DNA of 64,000 bases. Source: Bacillus sp. HSf4. GTDB taxonomy: Bacteria; Bacillota; Bacilli; Bacillales; Bacillaceae. Below the pieces are notes generated by a model. The model was not told where the DNA came from and did not search any database. It saw only the letters and a list, made by a program, of their open reading frames with translations. This document shows, piece after piece, positions 62,770 through 64,000 of the stretch (positions within the stretch are counted from its first letter, which is position 1; each line of letters begins with the position of its first letter). Position numbers and translations under genes: made by a program. The stretch spans positions 2,530,001 through 2,594,000 of the forward strand of contig NZ_CP120679.1 in the NCBI RefSeq assembly GCF_029537375.1. Direction: 5' to 3'.

Positions 62770-63219
62770 TTATAAAAGTTCCAGAATTTTTTTCTGAACA
62801 TGTTCCGTATCTTCCTGAGTTCTGCAGATAATCAAAATCGTATCATCGCCGCAGATCGTCCCCATGATTTCTTCCCAATCCAAATTGTCCATCAACGCAC
62901 CGATTGCCTGGGCGTTGCCGGGCATCGTCTTCAGGACGATCATGTGGCTTGCCGAATCAATTTTGACAAACGCATCCATCAATGATCGCTTGAGCTTGGA
63001 GAGCGGATTAAACCGCTGATCAGCAGGCAGGCTGTATTTATAGGAGCCGTTATTTGTCGGCACTTTCACCAGGTGAAGCTCCTTGATATCGCGTGAAACG
63101 GTGGCCTGTGTGACATTGTATCCGTCTTTCTTTAAAATATCGACGAGCTCATCCTGTGTCTCAATCTCATTTGCAGTGATAATTTCCCTGATTTTAATAT
63201 GCCTTTGACCTTTGTTCAT
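62770..63219 (-). CDS. argR: Arginine repressor ArgR/AhrC
   Basis: This 149-residue regulator represses arginine biosynthesis and activates its catabolism in response to arginine. The N-terminal winged helix ([26 protein letters not shown], then [15 protein letters not shown]) and the C-terminal hexamerisation and arginine-binding domain ([33 protein letters not shown]) are both complete. The ATG at 63219 with GAGGTGGAAT is used, not the open ATG at 63261. It is called ahrC in B. subtilis. Confidence 0.95.
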   Translation of the reverse strand: MNKGQRHIKIREIITANEIETQDELVDILKKDGYNVTQATVSRDIKELHLVKVPTNNGSYKYSLPADQRFNPLSKLKRSLMDAFVKIDSASHMIVLKTMPGNAQAIGALMDNLDWEEIMGTICGDDTILIICRTQEDTEHVQKKILELL

Positions 63220-63304
63220 ATTCCACCTCTGCTTATACACACATTGTGTATGTTTATACATTTATGTTATATGATTTTGCCGAAAAAGTACACGTTTGCA
63301 GCAA

Positions 63305-63336
63305 AAAAGGAATAATAGCCCACTATTATTCCTTTT
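63305..63336 (-). terminator. Terminator of the tlyA-like gene
   Basis: AAAAGGAATAATAG / CTATTATTCCTTTT with a 4-base loop, overlapping the gene stop, T-rich on the minus strand. Confidence 0.75.
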
Positions 63337-64000
63337 CATCCGACTTTTTCGCTTTTAATGTGTCGTGAGCCTCTTCGACAATTTGATTGACCATATGTTC
63401 TGCGATCGGTGTTCCGGGCTTATCTGGCCCTTCCCAATGCAAATGAAGCAGAAATTCAATGTTGCCGTCTCCTCCTGTTATCGGAGAAAATGATGCATTT
63501 TTGCAATGATATCCTTCCCGGGCGGCAAATTGGCTGATATCGTTCAGCACAGCTTTATGGACGAGAGGATCGCGGACGATGCCTTTTTTCCCAACTGATT
63601 CACGGCCGGCTTCAAACTGCGGTTTGACCAGAGCGACGCAATCGCTGTCCGCCACCAAAATGTTTTTCAACACTGGCAATATGATTTTCAGCGAGATAAA
63701 CGAGACGTCAATGGTGGCAAACTCCGGCATTCCTGCCGTAAAGTCAGCTGGAGTACAGTAGCGGAAATTCGTGCGCTCCATCACGATCACCCGCTCATCC
63801 TGCCTTAATTTCCAGGCAAGCTGATTATAGCCGACATCCACCGCATAGGAGCGCAAAGCACCGTTTTGCAGGGCGCAGTCGGTAAATCCGCCCGTTGACG
63901 AACCGATATCGATCATCAATTTGCCGCGGACGGAAAGTTGGAATTCCTTCAATGCTTTTTCAAGCTTTAATCCGCCTCTAGAGACGTATTTTAACGGGTT
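63326..64000 (-). CDS. yqxC: TlyA-family rRNA 2'-O-methyltransferase YqxC, partial
   Basis: These are the C-terminal 224 residues of a TlyA-type protein, cut by the right edge; the missing N-terminus would hold the S4 RNA-binding domain. The visible part begins NPLKYVSRGGLKLEKAL, the link between S4 and the FtsJ-like methyltransferase, followed by the SAM motif MIDIGSSTGGFTDCAL and KPQFEAGRESVGKKGIVRDP. In mycobacteria TlyA methylates rRNA and acts as a haemolysin; rRNA methylation is the likelier role here. Downstream neighbours argR and recN match the B. subtilis order. Confidence 0.92.
   Translation of the reverse strand, partial: NPLKYVSRGGLKLEKALKEFQLSVRGKLMIDIGSSTGGFTDCALQNGALRSYAVDVGYNQLAWKLRQDERVIVMERTNFRYCTPADFTAGMPEFATIDVSFISLKIILPVLKNILVADSDCVALVKPQFEAGRESVGKKGIVRDPLVHKAVLNDISQFAAREGYHCKNASFSPITGGDGNIEFLLHLHWEGPDKPGTPIAEHMVNQIVEEAHDTLKAKKSDEKE

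Overview
The window reads as low-to-mid GC Bacillus chromosome, most likely the B. licheniformis / B. paralicheniformis group. Gene order from about 4.9 kb to the right edge follows the B. subtilis yqj-yqi-bkd-spo0A-recN segment, and the left edge carries genes closely resembling the B. licheniformis bacitracin resistance set (bacR, bacS, bcrA, bcrB). Almost everything is on the minus strand. Plus-strand genes are proI, namA, yqjL, zwf, mifM-yidC2, prli42, bmrU, yqzF and one XRE regulator. No rRNA, tRNA, CRISPR array, complete insertion sequence or prophage was seen.

Layout. 1-3.1 kb: BacRS-type two-component system and BcrA/BcrB-type ABC exporter, cut by the left edge. 3.2-4.5 kb: a DUF3189 protein and a secreted poly-gamma-glutamate hydrolase. 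4.9-14.6 kb: core housekeeping block yqjQ, yqjP, T-box-controlled proI, yqjN, namA, yqjL, a cysteine-poor rpmG behind a Zur box, rnz and zwf. 14.6-18.4 kb: a structured repeat, then a TAXI-type TRAP transporter set. 18.8-25.4 kb: an AT-richer accessory block encoding a multi-subunit flavin/iron-sulfur amino-acid dehydrogenase, an ornithine-cyclodeaminase-family imine reductase, a BrnQ-type transporter and a divergent XRE-cupin regulator. 25.5-29.9 kb: a gmuBACDR-like beta-glucoside PTS operon. 30-34 kb: alkaline phosphatase, glucose dehydrogenase and gndA.

34-43 kb: polY1, the arrest peptide gene mifM with yidC2, yqjE-yqjD, the tiny gene prli42, yqjA and the artPQR amino-acid ABC transporter. 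43.2-54.8 kb: brxB, bmrU and the complete branched-chain acyl-CoA operon ptb-bcd-buk-lpdV-bkdAA-bkdAB-bkdB, driven by a sigma-54 promoter under BkdR. 55-64 kb: yqzF, yqiK, yqiI, yqiH, an acetyltransferase, spo0A, spoIVB, recN, argR and the truncated tlyA-like yqxC.

The pieces form coherent modules. zwf and gndA are the two NADPH-forming oxidative pentose phosphate steps. The bkd operon turns branched-chain amino acids into acyl-CoA with ATP recovery through Ptb/Buk. The gmu-like operon imports and cleaves beta-glucosides under GntR-family and probable catabolite control. The accessory block at 18.8-25.4 kb looks like a dedicated uptake and oxidation/reduction route for a cyclic or D-amino acid. 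Its substrate is not assigned, and it is the most interesting candidate for new biology here.
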